This document shows positions 50,260-58,074 of a stretch of DNA of 64,000 bases, piece after piece. The stretch is from assembly GCF_030409335.1 (NCBI RefSeq), contig NZ_JAUFPN010000165.1:1-64000 (forward strand). Direction: 5' to 3'. The notes under the pieces are model-generated. The model made no database searches, was not told the DNA's origin, and saw only the letters and a list, made by a program, of their open reading frames with translations. Numbering within the stretch: position 1 is the stretch's first letter; each line of letters begins with the position of its first letter. The position numbers and the translations under genes are program-made. Source of the DNA: Paeniroseomonas aquatica (GTDB taxonomy: Bacteria > Pseudomonadota > Alphaproteobacteria > Acetobacterales > Acetobacteraceae).

Positions 50260-51261
50260 TCAGTCGATCTTCACGACCAGCTTGCCGAAGTTCTCGCCCT
50301 TCAGCAGGCCGATGAAGGCCTGCGGGGCTTGCCGCAGCCCCTCGACCACATCCTCCCGCCAGGCGAGCCGGCCGGACGCCATGTGGCCCAGCAGCTCGGT
50401 GCGGAACTGCGGGTAGCGCGGCCAGCCGCTGTCGCTGACGATGAAGCCCTGGATGCGCAGCCGCTTGCGGACGGCGGACATCAGGTTGGGGCCGGGGGCG
50501 GGGCTGGTGTCGTTGTATTCGGCGATCATGCCGCACATCACCATGCGGGCGTGGTCGTTCAGCCGCGGGAAGACCGCGCGCTGCACCGCGCCGCCGACGT
50601 TCTCCCAGTAGACGTCGATGCCGTTCGGGCAGGCGGCGTCGAGCTGGGCATCGAGGTCGCCGCGGTGGTCGATGCAGGCATCGAAGCCCAGCACCTCGGT
50701 CACGAATTCGCATTTCTTGGCGCCGCCGGCGATGCCGACTACCTTGCAGCCGCGGATCCTGGCGATCTGCCCGACCACCTGGCCGACCGCGCCGGAGGCG
50801 GCAGAGACCACCACCGTCTCGCCGGGTTTGGGCTGGCCGATGTCCTCGAGACCGACCCAGGCGGTCAGCCCCGGCATGCCCAGCACGCCGAGGCTGGCCG
50901 AGAGCGGCGCCTCGCCCGGGTCGATCTTGAACAGCCGGCCCGGGGCGACGCTGGAATAGCGCTGCCAGCCGAAGCCGCCGAGCACGGTGTCGCCGGGGGC
51001 GAAGCCCGGGACGTCGGAGGCGACGACCTCGCCGGCGGTCTGGCCCTCCATGACGGCGCCGATGGCGACCGGGGCGGAGTAGCTCTTCGCATCCGACATG
51101 CGGCCGCGCATGTAGGGATCGAGCGAGAGGTACTGCGCCCGGACCAGCACCTCGCCCGGCTTGGGCTGTGGCACCGGGGTCTCGACGATCTCGAAGTCCT
51201 CGGCGACCGGGGCGCCCTGCGGGCGGCGGCGCAGCAGGATCTGCAGGTTGGTCTCGGCCAT
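50260..51261 (-). CDS. MDR-family NADP-dependent oxidoreductase (PTGR/CurA-like)
   Basis: The 333-aa protein belongs to the zinc-free medium-chain reductases that reduce enones or alkenals (leukotriene-B4 12-hydroxydehydrogenase-like, E. coli CurA). Features are YLSLDPYMRGRMSD, MEGQTAGEVVASDVPGFAPGD, SAASGAVGQVVGQIARI (nucleotide loop), GFDACIDHRG and DVYWENVGGA. No zinc-binding Cys cluster is seen. It is coupled to the lipase-like hydrolase on the same strand. Likely detoxification or secondary metabolism. Confidence 0.92.
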   Translation of the reverse strand: MAETNLQILLRRRPQGAPVAEDFEIVETPVPQPKPGEVLVRAQYLSLDPYMRGRMSDAKSYSAPVAIGAVMEGQTAGEVVASDVPGFAPGDTVLGGFGWQRYSSVAPGRLFKIDPGEAPLSASLGVLGMPGLTAWVGLEDIGQPKPGETVVVSAASGAVGQVVGQIARIRGCKVVGIAGGAKKCEFVTEVLGFDACIDHRGDLDAQLDAACPNGIDVYWENVGGAVQRAVFPRLNDHARMVMCGMIAEYNDTSPAPGPNLMSAVRKRLRIQGFIVSDSGWPRYPQFRTELLGHMASGRLAWREDVVEGLRQAPQAFIGLLKGENFGKLVVKID

Positions 51262-51342
51262 TGGGGGGTTCCTCCTCGGGGGACGGCGGCAACATTGCCC
51301 CGCGCCGGTTGCGGGGGAAGGGGGCAGGGCCAAATCCCCCCG

Positions 51343-51843
51343 ATGACCGAACCGATGCACGATGCCGGCAGCGCCCGACCGACCGAGCGGGTCGCCGATT
51401 ACCCCCGCCCGCCGCGGCTGGAGGCAAGCACCCGCCGCATCCGCATCGTGCTCGGCGGGGAGACCATCGCCGAGACCACGGCGGCCTGGCGGGTGCTCGA
51501 GACCTTCCACCCGCCCGGCTGGTACCTGCCGCCCGATGCTTTCGCCCCCGGCGTGCTGCGCCCGGCGGCCGGCCAGAGCTTCTGCGAATGGAAGGGGCTG
51601 GCGCGCTACTGGACGCTGGCGGCCGGCGGGCGGGTCGCCGACCGCGCCGGCTGGAGCTATCCGCAGCCGACGCCGGGCTTCGCCCCGATTCGCGACCATG
51701 TCGCGGTCTATGCCGGGCGGATGGATGCCTGCTTCGTCGATGCGGAACGGGTGGCGCCGCAGCCCGGCGGCTTCTACGGCGGCTGGATCACCGCGGAGCT
51801 GGTCGGACCCTTCAAGGGCGGACCCGGGACCTTGGGCTGGTAG
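51343..51843 (+). CDS. DUF427 domain protein
   Basis: The 166-aa protein carries a DUF427 domain: RRIRIVLGGETIAETTAAWRVLETFHPPGWYLPP, EWKGLARYWTLAAGG, GWSYPQPTPGFAPIRDHVAVYAGRM. The domain is a small beta-barrel common in proteobacteria and actinobacteria; its function is not established. Short N-terminus, so either ATG at 51343 or at 51355. Divergent from the MDR gene, whose promoter must lie within 81 bp. Confidence 0.9.
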   Translation: MTEPMHDAGSARPTERVADYPRPPRLEASTRRIRIVLGGETIAETTAAWRVLETFHPPGWYLPPDAFAPGVLRPAAGQSFCEWKGLARYWTLAAGGRVADRAGWSYPQPTPGFAPIRDHVAVYAGRMDACFVDAERVAPQPGGFYGGWITAELVGPFKGGPGTLGW

Positions 51844-52021
51844 GCCCGGGCCCGCCAACGGTTTCGTGATCAGCCCCGCCGGCTGCCGTTCTGGGGCCTG
51901 AAAACCGCCGAGTTGCAAAATGTTGGGGAGGCGACCGGGCCAGGATGACGGTCCGGAACGGCACCCGCCTGGCAGGCCGGCCTGCGGGAGTGGTGGCAGG
52001 AGGCCGCCGCAACGCGGACTG

Positions 52022-52034
52022 TAACGTCGTTACT
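52022..52034. promoter_or_regulatory. Palindrome GTAACG-T-CGTTAC before the lipoprotein gene
   Basis: A perfect 6-1-6 inverted repeat ends 19 bases before the ATG, near the expected ribosome site. It would suit an operator of a small dimeric repressor. Confidence 0.35.
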
Positions 52035-52053
52035 GAAATCGGGATCGAGACCT

Positions 52054-52341
52054 ATGCGCAGCCTCATCGTCACCCTGATCGCCACGGCTGCCCTCGCCGC
52101 CTGCGCCGAAAGCGGGCCCGCCCCCACCGGCCCGACCGCCGGCGGCGGCGCCACGCCGCTGCAGCAGCGGGTGCTCGAGCAGCCGCACAGCGCCAATGCC
52201 TCGGGCGGCACGCCGACCATCACCGGCACCAATTCGCGCGGCCAGCCGATCATCGAGCGTGGCCCCGCGCCGGGCACCGACATCGGCGGCACCCCCTCGA
52301 CGCCGCGGCCGGTCGGCTCGCGCGGCGACAAGGGCGGCTGA
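52054..52341 (+). CDS. Small lipoprotein
   Basis: The 95-aa protein has a short signal peptide and lipobox (LIATAALAACAES; Cys17). The mature part is low-complexity, rich in Gly, Pro, Thr and Ser, with no recognised domain. It should be acylated and sorted to the outer or inner membrane. Convergent with the Fe-S protein gene. Confidence 0.75.
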   Translation: MRSLIVTLIATAALAACAESGPAPTGPTAGGGATPLQQRVLEQPHSANASGGTPTITGTNSRGQPIIERGPAPGTDIGGTPSTPRPVGSRGDKGG

Positions 52342-52352
52342 ACCGCGGCCGT

Positions 52353-52371
52353 TCCGGCGACGGTCGTCGGA
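52353..52371. terminator. Short hairpin between convergent genes
   Basis: TCCGGCG (52353-52359), loop ACGGT, CGTCGGA (52365-52371) forms a 7-bp stem with one G-T pair. It sits in the 51-bp gap between the lipoprotein and Fe-S genes and may serve both. Confidence 0.35.
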
Positions 52372-52392
52372 GCCGGTCGGCGGGGTGACCCG

Positions 52393-54435
52393 TCAGCCGT
52401 CCTCGGCGGCCTCGCGCAGCCAGTCCGCGGTGGTGCGGGCGGCGGGTCGGGCGGTGCCGGCATAGGGGTCGATCCCGCCGAGCGTCGCCGCCGCGGCGCG
52501 GCAATCCTCGCACATCTCGAGCACCGCCAGCCGGGCCGGATCGGCGAACATCCAATGCCGGCTGCCGGCGAGCTTGGCCTTCACCCGCTCGATCGTGCTG
52601 CGGGTGCCGAAGGGCTTGGCGCAGCGGGTGCAGCAGAAGGGCTCCTCCTGCTTCACCACCTGCGGCTGCGCCGCCTCGGGAGCGAAATTGAGGCGGGGCG
52701 CGAGGCTGATCACCTGCTCCGGGCAGGTGGCGACGCAGAGCCCGCATTGCACGCAGGCATCCTCCAGGAAGCGCAGCTGCGGCGTCTCCGGATTGGCCGA
52801 GAAGGCCCCGGTCGGGCAGACCATGGTGCAGGCGAGGCAGAGGGTGCAGCCGGCGGCCTCGACCACGGCGGCGCCGAAGGGGGCCAGCGCCGGCATCGGC
52901 AGCACCGCCGGCGCGGCGGGGCCGGCGGCGGCGTGCAGCGCCGCCAGGGCCTGGCGCAGCACCTCCCGCGGGGTGCCGAGCGGCAGGAAGCTGGCCGCCT
53001 CGCCGGTGCCGCGCATGGCCATGGCCGGGGCCAGCGCCTCGGCCAGGGTGAAGGGATCGTCGGTCTCGATGGCGGCGGCGCGGGGCGGCGAGGTCGGGCG
53101 CCCGAGGCCCTCCAGCAGGGTGGCGGCGTAGTCGAGGTTGCGGAACAGCCCCTCGCTGCCATGGCCGCGCCGGGCCGGCAGCAGCACCCGCACCCCGGCG
53201 GCGCCCCAGGCGAAGGCGGCGGCCAGCGTCGCCAGGTCCAGCACGCCGCACTCGTTCAGCCGCAGCGGCAGGACCCGGGCGGGCAGGCCATCGCCGTGGC
53301 GGGCCAGGGCCTCGATCAGCGGCTCGCCATGGGCCGCGTCGTGCAGCAGCAGGACGGGATCGCGGCCGCCTGCCTCGGCATGGCCGAGCAGCAGGGCGCG
53401 GAGCCGCGCCAGGGTGGTGGCCGGCGGCGGCAGCGCATAGGTGACGGCGCCGGTCGGGCAGACCGCGGCGCAGGCGCCGCAGCCGGCGCAGATCTCGGCG
53501 CTGATCCGCACGCTGTCGCGGAGCAGCCCTTCGCCGGGGGTGATGGCGCCGGTCGGGCAGAGGTCGAGGCAGCGGGTGCAGCCGGTGCGCTTGTTGCGGC
53601 CATGGGCGCAGAGCCCGGCCTCGAAGCTGACGAAGCGCGGCTTGTCGAATTCGCCGACCAGCTCCCGCGCCTCGAGGATGAGGCGGTCGACCGCGGCGGC
53701 ATCGGCTGGATCGGCCCGGAGGTAGCCCTGCCGGACGCCATGCGCCGGGAACAGCGGCGGGTCGCCGGTCAGGTCGAGGATGACGTCGCAGCGGCTGCGG
53801 GCGCCGTCGCGCGGCGGCCCCCAGGCGAAGGCGGCGCGGGAGGCCGGGGAGGCGGCGGCATGGCCGTCGACCACCACCTCGAAGGCGCCGAGCCAGCCGG
53901 TGGCGCTGCGGGCGCGGCCGCGCAGGATGGGGAATTCGGCCCGGCCGGGCGGGGTGACCGCCTCGGCGCCGGTCAGCAGCACGGTCAGGTCCAGCCGGTC
54001 GGCGAGCCGCCGGGCGGCGGCGATGGCGACCTCGTCGCGGCCGAGCACCAGGGTGACGCCCTCGCTCGCCAGCGGCACCAGCGGGGTCTCCGGCAGCGGG
54101 ATGGCGGCGGCGGCCAGCAGCCCGGCCATCTTCGGCCCGGCGGCGGCGCCTTCCTCGGCCCAGCCGGCCTGTTCGCGGACGTTGACGAAGCTGAGCGGGG
54201 CGGTGGCGCCGGCGGCGGCGGCCTCCTCGGCGAAGAGCGGGGCTTCCTGGGTGCAGGCGACGGTCACCGGCCGGCCGGTGCCGACCGCGGCCAGGAAGCG
54301 GTCGAGCTGGCTGCGGCAGAGGTGCTCGGCGGTCCGCAGCTCGGTGCCCTGCGCCGCGCAGCCGCGGGCGAGGGCCCGGCCGTCGAGGCGCATGCTGTCC
54401 TCGCAGCTGCAGACGAAGGCGATGCGTTCCGACAT
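52393..54435 (-). CDS. Multi-cluster 4Fe-4S protein of the formate dehydrogenase locus
   Basis: This 680-aa protein has many Cys motifs. Near the start is FVCSCEDSM; then GCTRCLDLCPTGAI and CAGCGACAAVCPTGAV in the middle; CTLCLACTMVCPTGAF and CVQCGLCVATCPEQVI in the second half; and CCTRCAKPFG plus CEDCRAAA at the end. That gives at least four 4Fe-4S clusters and a possible zinc-type site. No signal peptide or membrane helix. Related polyferredoxins occur beside Fdh operons in alphaproteobacteria with unknown function. The ATG at 54435 gives MSERIAFVCS; longer forms lack a signal. It is divergent from the Fdh accessory operon across 97 bp. Confidence 0.87.
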   Translation of the reverse strand: MSERIAFVCSCEDSMRLDGRALARGCAAQGTELRTAEHLCRSQLDRFLAAVGTGRPVTVACTQEAPLFAEEAAAAGATAPLSFVNVREQAGWAEEGAAAGPKMAGLLAAAAIPLPETPLVPLASEGVTLVLGRDEVAIAAARRLADRLDLTVLLTGAEAVTPPGRAEFPILRGRARSATGWLGAFEVVVDGHAAASPASRAAFAWGPPRDGARSRCDVILDLTGDPPLFPAHGVRQGYLRADPADAAAVDRLILEARELVGEFDKPRFVSFEAGLCAHGRNKRTGCTRCLDLCPTGAITPGEGLLRDSVRISAEICAGCGACAAVCPTGAVTYALPPPATTLARLRALLLGHAEAGGRDPVLLLHDAAHGEPLIEALARHGDGLPARVLPLRLNECGVLDLATLAAAFAWGAAGVRVLLPARRGHGSEGLFRNLDYAATLLEGLGRPTSPPRAAAIETDDPFTLAEALAPAMAMRGTGEAASFLPLGTPREVLRQALAALHAAAGPAAPAVLPMPALAPFGAAVVEAAGCTLCLACTMVCPTGAFSANPETPQLRFLEDACVQCGLCVATCPEQVISLAPRLNFAPEAAQPQVVKQEEPFCCTRCAKPFGTRSTIERVKAKLAGSRHWMFADPARLAVLEMCEDCRAAAATLGGIDPYAGTARPAARTTADWLREAAEDG

Positions 54436-54465
54436 AGGCTGGCGATTCCCGGCGTTCATCCGGCT

Positions 54466-54494
54466 TTGCGCACCGGGGTCGGGCGCATATATGC
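54466..54494 (+). promoter_or_regulatory. Possible promoter with embedded palindrome for the fdh accessory operon
   Basis: TTGCGC (54466-54471), a 16-bp spacer, then TATATG (54488-54493) fit a sigma-70-like promoter. The -10 is inside a perfect palindrome GCATATATGC (54485-54494). The ligase-like start with GGAGGT follows 40 bases later. A molybdate- or redox-responsive regulator could bind here; this is inference. Confidence 0.4.
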
Positions 54495-54532
54495 CGCGTC
54501 CCGCCCGGATGCGAGGCTTCCCCTGGAGGTTC

Positions 54533-55213
54533 ATGGTCACGACCCGTTCCCTTTCGCTGCCCGGCGTCTTCACCCAGCATCGGCTGCGGGAGGGCGGCGA
54601 TGCCCTGGCCGAGGCGGTGCGCCTGGCCGGGCACGGCGCCGGGACGCTGGCCTGGGTCTCCGCCTATGCCCGGGCCGAGGCGGCGGTGGTGCTGGAGCCG
54701 GAACGGCCGCTGGGGGCGGCGCGCCTGGCGCTGCTGGCGGCGGGGAATGCGCTGGTCGATGCGCTCGGGGTGCTGGGGCCGCCGGAGGTGCCGCTGGCCT
54801 GGCGCTGGCCGGGCACCCTGCTGGTCAATGGCGGCGCCTGCGGCCGGCTGCGCCTGGCGGCCCCGCCCGGCGTGGCCGCGGCGGCGGTGCCGGACTGGCT
54901 GGTGGTGGGCTTCGAGGTGGTGCTGGCGCTGCCGCCCGGGCCGGAGCCGGGGCGCGATCCCGGCCGCACCGGGCTCGAGGAGGAGGGCTTCGCCGGGATC
55001 GCCGCCGCGGCCCTGACCGAGGCCTGGGCGCGCCATCTGATGTCCGGGCTGGATCGCTGGGAGGCCGAGGGGCCGGGGCGGCTGATGGCGGATTTCCTCG
55101 CCCGGCTGCTCGACGGCCAGGACGAGCCGGGGCTGCGGCGGGCGATCGACCCGGCGACCGCCGCGCTGCTGCTGGACCGCCAGGGCGTGACGACCCGGCA
55201 GGGGCTCCCATGA
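54533..55213 (+). CDS. Biotin/lipoate ligase-like protein lacking the catalytic lysine (fdh locus)
   Basis: The 226-aa protein has a biotin/lipoate A/B ligase fold by motif order: FTQHRLREGGDALAEAVRLAG, GTLAWVSAYARAEAAVVLEPERPL, a central WRWPGTLLVNGG, and a C-terminal extension (about 120-226) as in DUF4444-type proteins. In true ligases the central block reads KWPND...NG-K-xxG; here the first Lys is Arg, ND is GT and the second Lys position is Ala. It should not make the acyl-AMP transfer in the usual way. It starts the Fdh accessory operon with a GGAGGT site and overlaps the next gene by ATGA, so a role in maturation or assembly of formate dehydrogenase is likely. Confidence 0.75.
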   Translation: MVTTRSLSLPGVFTQHRLREGGDALAEAVRLAGHGAGTLAWVSAYARAEAAVVLEPERPLGAARLALLAAGNALVDALGVLGPPEVPLAWRWPGTLLVNGGACGRLRLAAPPGVAAAAVPDWLVVGFEVVLALPPGPEPGRDPGRTGLEEEGFAGIAAAALTEAWARHLMSGLDRWEAEGPGRLMADFLARLLDGQDEPGLRRAIDPATAALLLDRQGVTTRQGLP

Positions 55214-55752
55214 AGCTGCCGCGCACGATCCGGCTCGACCCCTCGGACCTGGTGGTCTTCGACCGGGCGGCACCGGCCGGGGAATGGGCGGTGCCCGGCG
55301 GCTTCGCCTTCTGGGACGAGGACCCGGCGGCGCTCGCCGGCAAGCGGCGGCAGGAATTCCGCGCCGGCTTCCTCGGCATCGGCAGCTTCGGCTGGTCGAC
55401 GCTGGTGGAGGTGGCCGAGGCCCAGGAAACCGCGGTCGAGGCGGCGGTGGCGGCGCTCTCGGCGCATATCCGGGCGCGCTACGGCGCCCCGGATGCGGCG
55501 GCGGCCGAGGCGGCGGCGCGGGAGGAGATCGGCTTCGCCGCCGCATTGTGCGACCATCCGCCGGGCACCGTGCTGGCGCTGAGCCGGGTGGTGGAGGCCG
55601 GCGCGGTGCGCGAGCGCTTCCGCAGCCTGCACCGGCGGGAGGCGCCGCACGGCGACTTCGGCGCGCTGCCGGTCTTCGGCATCCTCGAGGTCAGCGGCGA
55701 GGACGAGCCCGAGCATCCCGACCTCACCCGCCTGGCGAAGGACCCCCCATGA
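55210..55752 (+). CDS. Uncharacterised fdh-locus protein (DUF6505-type)
   Basis: The 180-aa protein (MKLPRTIRLDPSDLVVFDRAAPAGEWAVPGGFAFW) matches a small family found with formate dehydrogenase in Bradyrhizobium- and Roseomonas-type bacteria, which I believe is DUF6505. One conserved-looking block is RAGFLGIGSFGWSTLVEVAEA. No catalytic motif is seen; Cys content is low. It is probably cytoplasmic. Overlaps both neighbours by four bases. Confidence 0.75.
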   Translation: MKLPRTIRLDPSDLVVFDRAAPAGEWAVPGGFAFWDEDPAALAGKRRQEFRAGFLGIGSFGWSTLVEVAEAQETAVEAAVAALSAHIRARYGAPDAAAAEAAAREEIGFAAALCDHPPGTVLALSRVVEAGAVRERFRSLHRREAPHGDFGALPVFGILEVSGEDEPEHPDLTRLAKDPP

Positions 55753-56777
55753 TCACGCCGGGCGATTTCTGGCTCTCCTCAGGCCATCACCTCTGCGACC
55801 GGGACGAGGCCGGGCGGCTGGTGCCGACGCCGGACCTTTGGCGGGCCTTCCTCGCCCGGCCGGAGCTGGTGCCGCCGGAGGAGGCCTGCGACGCGGAGCT
55901 GGCCCTGCATACCGGTCTGCTGGCGGCCCCCCTGCGGGCGGTGCCGGCGGTCGAGGTGGCGGCGCTGGCCGATGCCGATGCGCGGGAGAATTGGGCCGTG
56001 TTCCTCGGCTTCCGCGACCGGGTGCAGGCGGAGCCGACGCTGGAGGCGGCCTGGCTGGCGCTGTTCCGCGGCTCGGTCGCCGGCATCCCGCCGCTGTTCC
56101 TGCAGATGCTGACGCATCTGGTGGCCCGCGCGGCGCTGGAGGGGGTGGGTGATCCCTTCATCCTGCGCGCGGCGGAGGCTTTCTTCCGCACCCAGCGGGC
56201 GGCGATCCACCCCGGGGCGCTGCTGCTGGCGGACGAGGAATTCCTCGATGCCAAGGCCGGGGACGGCGACCTCGGCGCCATCGGCCGGCTGCTGACCGAG
56301 GCCGGGGCGCCGCCGCGGGAGGTGGAGCTGGAGGTGCTGTCGGAGGCCAACGCCGCCGAGTATCCCGCGCGGTCCGATGCGCATGACCTGGCGCTGGACA
56401 TCGCCGAGGGCCGGCCCGGCCAGCACGGCATGGCCCGCGCGCTCGAGGCCTTCATCGGCCATGTGCTGGGGGAGGCGGTGGCGATCCGGCCGGTGCCGGT
56501 GATCGACGACCGCAACTGGTCCTGGCATGTCGGCCTCGATGCCGAGGCGACCGCGATCGCCAACGACCTCTGGAAGGGCGCCAAGGTGAAGCAGGCGCGG
56601 CTGGCGCGGATCCTCTGGCTCGGCGTGCTGGAATTCGCCGAGAGTTCCCGCGTGCTGCCGCGGGCCGTCGGCAAGCCGGTCTACCTGGCGCTGGCGATGG
56701 ATGCGGCCCAGCGGGTGCGGCTCAAGCCGCAGAACCTGGTCGGGCTGCCGCTGAAGACGCGGGGGGAGGCGGCGTGA
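55749..56777 (+). CDS. Uncharacterised fdh-locus protein (DUF6352-type)
   Basis: The 342-aa protein begins MITPGDFWLSSGHHLCDRDEAGRL and has a region FLQMLTHLVARAALEGVGDPFILRAAEAFFRTQRA, then DDRNWSWHVGLDAEATAIANDLWKG near the C-terminus. I take it to be DUF6352, known only from formate dehydrogenase loci. Mostly helical by composition, no membrane segments. The stretch QRAAIHPGALLLADEEFL has conserved acidic/His residues that might bind a metal. Coupled to neighbours by ATGA and GTGA overlaps. Confidence 0.75.
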   Translation: MITPGDFWLSSGHHLCDRDEAGRLVPTPDLWRAFLARPELVPPEEACDAELALHTGLLAAPLRAVPAVEVAALADADARENWAVFLGFRDRVQAEPTLEAAWLALFRGSVAGIPPLFLQMLTHLVARAALEGVGDPFILRAAEAFFRTQRAAIHPGALLLADEEFLDAKAGDGDLGAIGRLLTEAGAPPREVELEVLSEANAAEYPARSDAHDLALDIAEGRPGQHGMARALEAFIGHVLGEAVAIRPVPVIDDRNWSWHVGLDAEATAIANDLWKGAKVKQARLARILWLGVLEFAESSRVLPRAVGKPVYLALAMDAAQRVRLKPQNLVGLPLKTRGEAA

Positions 56778-57307
56778 GCGGGCACCTGGAGGTCCCCGGC
56801 TCGATCCGCATCCCGGTGGCCGTCCTGGCCGAGCGGCGGCCCGGCGTGACGCAATGGGCCGCGTGGTCCTGGCGCGCCGTCGAGGTGCTGGAAGCGGCGC
56901 CCGACCTGCCCGCCTGGACGGTGCTGCGGGAGGCCGAGGGGCGGACGCTGTTCCTCGCCGGCCGGGCCGAGGTGCTGTTCTGCCCGACCGATACGCCGAA
57001 CTACCGGGACAACCTCGCCGCCGCGGCGCCCAGCATCTGGGTGGTGCTGCGGAACGTGGAGACCGACCCCGGCCTCAGACTGCATGCGGTGACGGTGGAT
57101 GCCGGGGAGGCGCATCTCTATGCCGATACCGGCAGCGACCTGCTGGAGGCGCTGCCGCTGCCGCCCGGGCTGCGCGACCGGCTGGAGGCCTTCGTCGCCG
57201 AGCACCATGTCGAGCGGATGCAGCACAAGCGCCGGCGCGACCGGGCCGATCCGGAGGCGCTGGCCAAGCGGCCCGGCCTGCGACGGGATGGGGATGACGC
57301 GGGATGA
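56774..57307 (+). CDS. DUF3305 domain protein
   Basis: The 177-aa product fits DUF3305: IRIPVAVLAERRPGVTQWAAWSWRAVEVLEAAP, then TDTPNYRDNLAAAAPSIWVVLRN, and a positively charged tail (RMQHKRRRDRADPEAL). DUF3305 always occurs beside Fdh genes; function unknown. GTG start overlaps the stop of the preceding gene, and the stop overlaps the next ATG. Confidence 0.85.
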   Translation: MSGHLEVPGSIRIPVAVLAERRPGVTQWAAWSWRAVEVLEAAPDLPAWTVLREAEGRTLFLAGRAEVLFCPTDTPNYRDNLAAAAPSIWVVLRNVETDPGLRLHAVTVDAGEAHLYADTGSDLLEALPLPPGLRDRLEAFVAEHHVERMQHKRRRDRADPEALAKRPGLRRDGDDAG

Positions 57308-57945
57308 CGGTGCGGGAGGAAGGCTTCCTCAGCCGCTGGTCGCGGCGGAAGCGGGGCGTCCTGCCGGAGCCGGAGGCGCCGCCGCCCGCGCCAGGGGCCG
57401 AACCCGCCGCCGAAGCTGCGCCCGGGCTCCCGGCCGCCCCGCCGGCCGAGGCCTTCGACCCGGCCGGCCTGCCGCCGGTCGAGAGCCTGACCGGGGCCAG
57501 CGACTTCACCGCCTTCCTCCGCCCCGGTGTGCCGGCGCCGCTGCGGCAGGCGGCGCTGCGCCGGGCCTGGACGCTGGACCCGGCCATCCGCGACTTCATC
57601 GGCCCGGCGGACTATGCCTGGGACTACAACGCCCCGGATGGGGTGCCCGGCTTCGCCCTGCAGCTCGGCGGCGACGTGACCCGCATGCTGGCCCAGGCGA
57701 TCGGCGCGCTGGAGAAGCTGGCCCCGCCCGAGGAGGCGCCACCGGTGGCGCTGGCCGAGGTGGCGGTGCCGCCCGACCCGGACGCGCCTGACCTGGAGGA
57801 GGCCGCTGCACCGGCGTCCGGCGCCGGGCCGGACCCGGCCATGCCTCCAGCCCAGGCCCCAGCCCTCGCGCTGGTTGTGGAGGGGGTCGCCGCTGCCCCA
57901 CCTCTGCCCCCGCCCCGGCGGCATGGGCGTGCCAAGCCGGTTTGA
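57304..57945 (+). CDS. DUF3306 domain protein
   Basis: The 213-aa protein starts with the DUF3306 hallmark EEGFLSRWSRRK and has LPPVESLTGASDFTAFLRPGVPAPLRQAALRRAWTLDPAIRDFIGPADYAWDYNAPDG. The C-terminal half is Pro/Ala-rich. It is encoded with DUF3305 in formate dehydrogenase loci of many alphaproteobacteria. Function unknown. Followed by 129 bp before the torD-like gene, so a second promoter may lie in that gap. Confidence 0.88.
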   Translation: MTVREEGFLSRWSRRKRGVLPEPEAPPPAPGAEPAAEAAPGLPAAPPAEAFDPAGLPPVESLTGASDFTAFLRPGVPAPLRQAALRRAWTLDPAIRDFIGPADYAWDYNAPDGVPGFALQLGGDVTRMLAQAIGALEKLAPPEEAPPVALAEVAVPPDPDAPDLEEAAAPASGAGPDPAMPPAQAPALALVVEGVAAAPPLPPPRRHGRAKPV

Positions 57946-58074
57946 ATTCCCGGGCGGCGCCCCATCTGCAGGGCGGTATCCTTCTCGTGAGACGTATCTC
58001 GCTTGCCAGTACCGCGGCCGGTCTGGCACATCGGCGCTGCATCGGCCCTGCGCTAACTTGTTGAAGAATAGTGA

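Noticed and set aside
58024-58041. Sigma-54 promoter upstream of the torD-like gene (TGGCAC ... TGCA)
   Set aside because: Spacing between the GG and GC elements is too long for a -24/-12 promoter.
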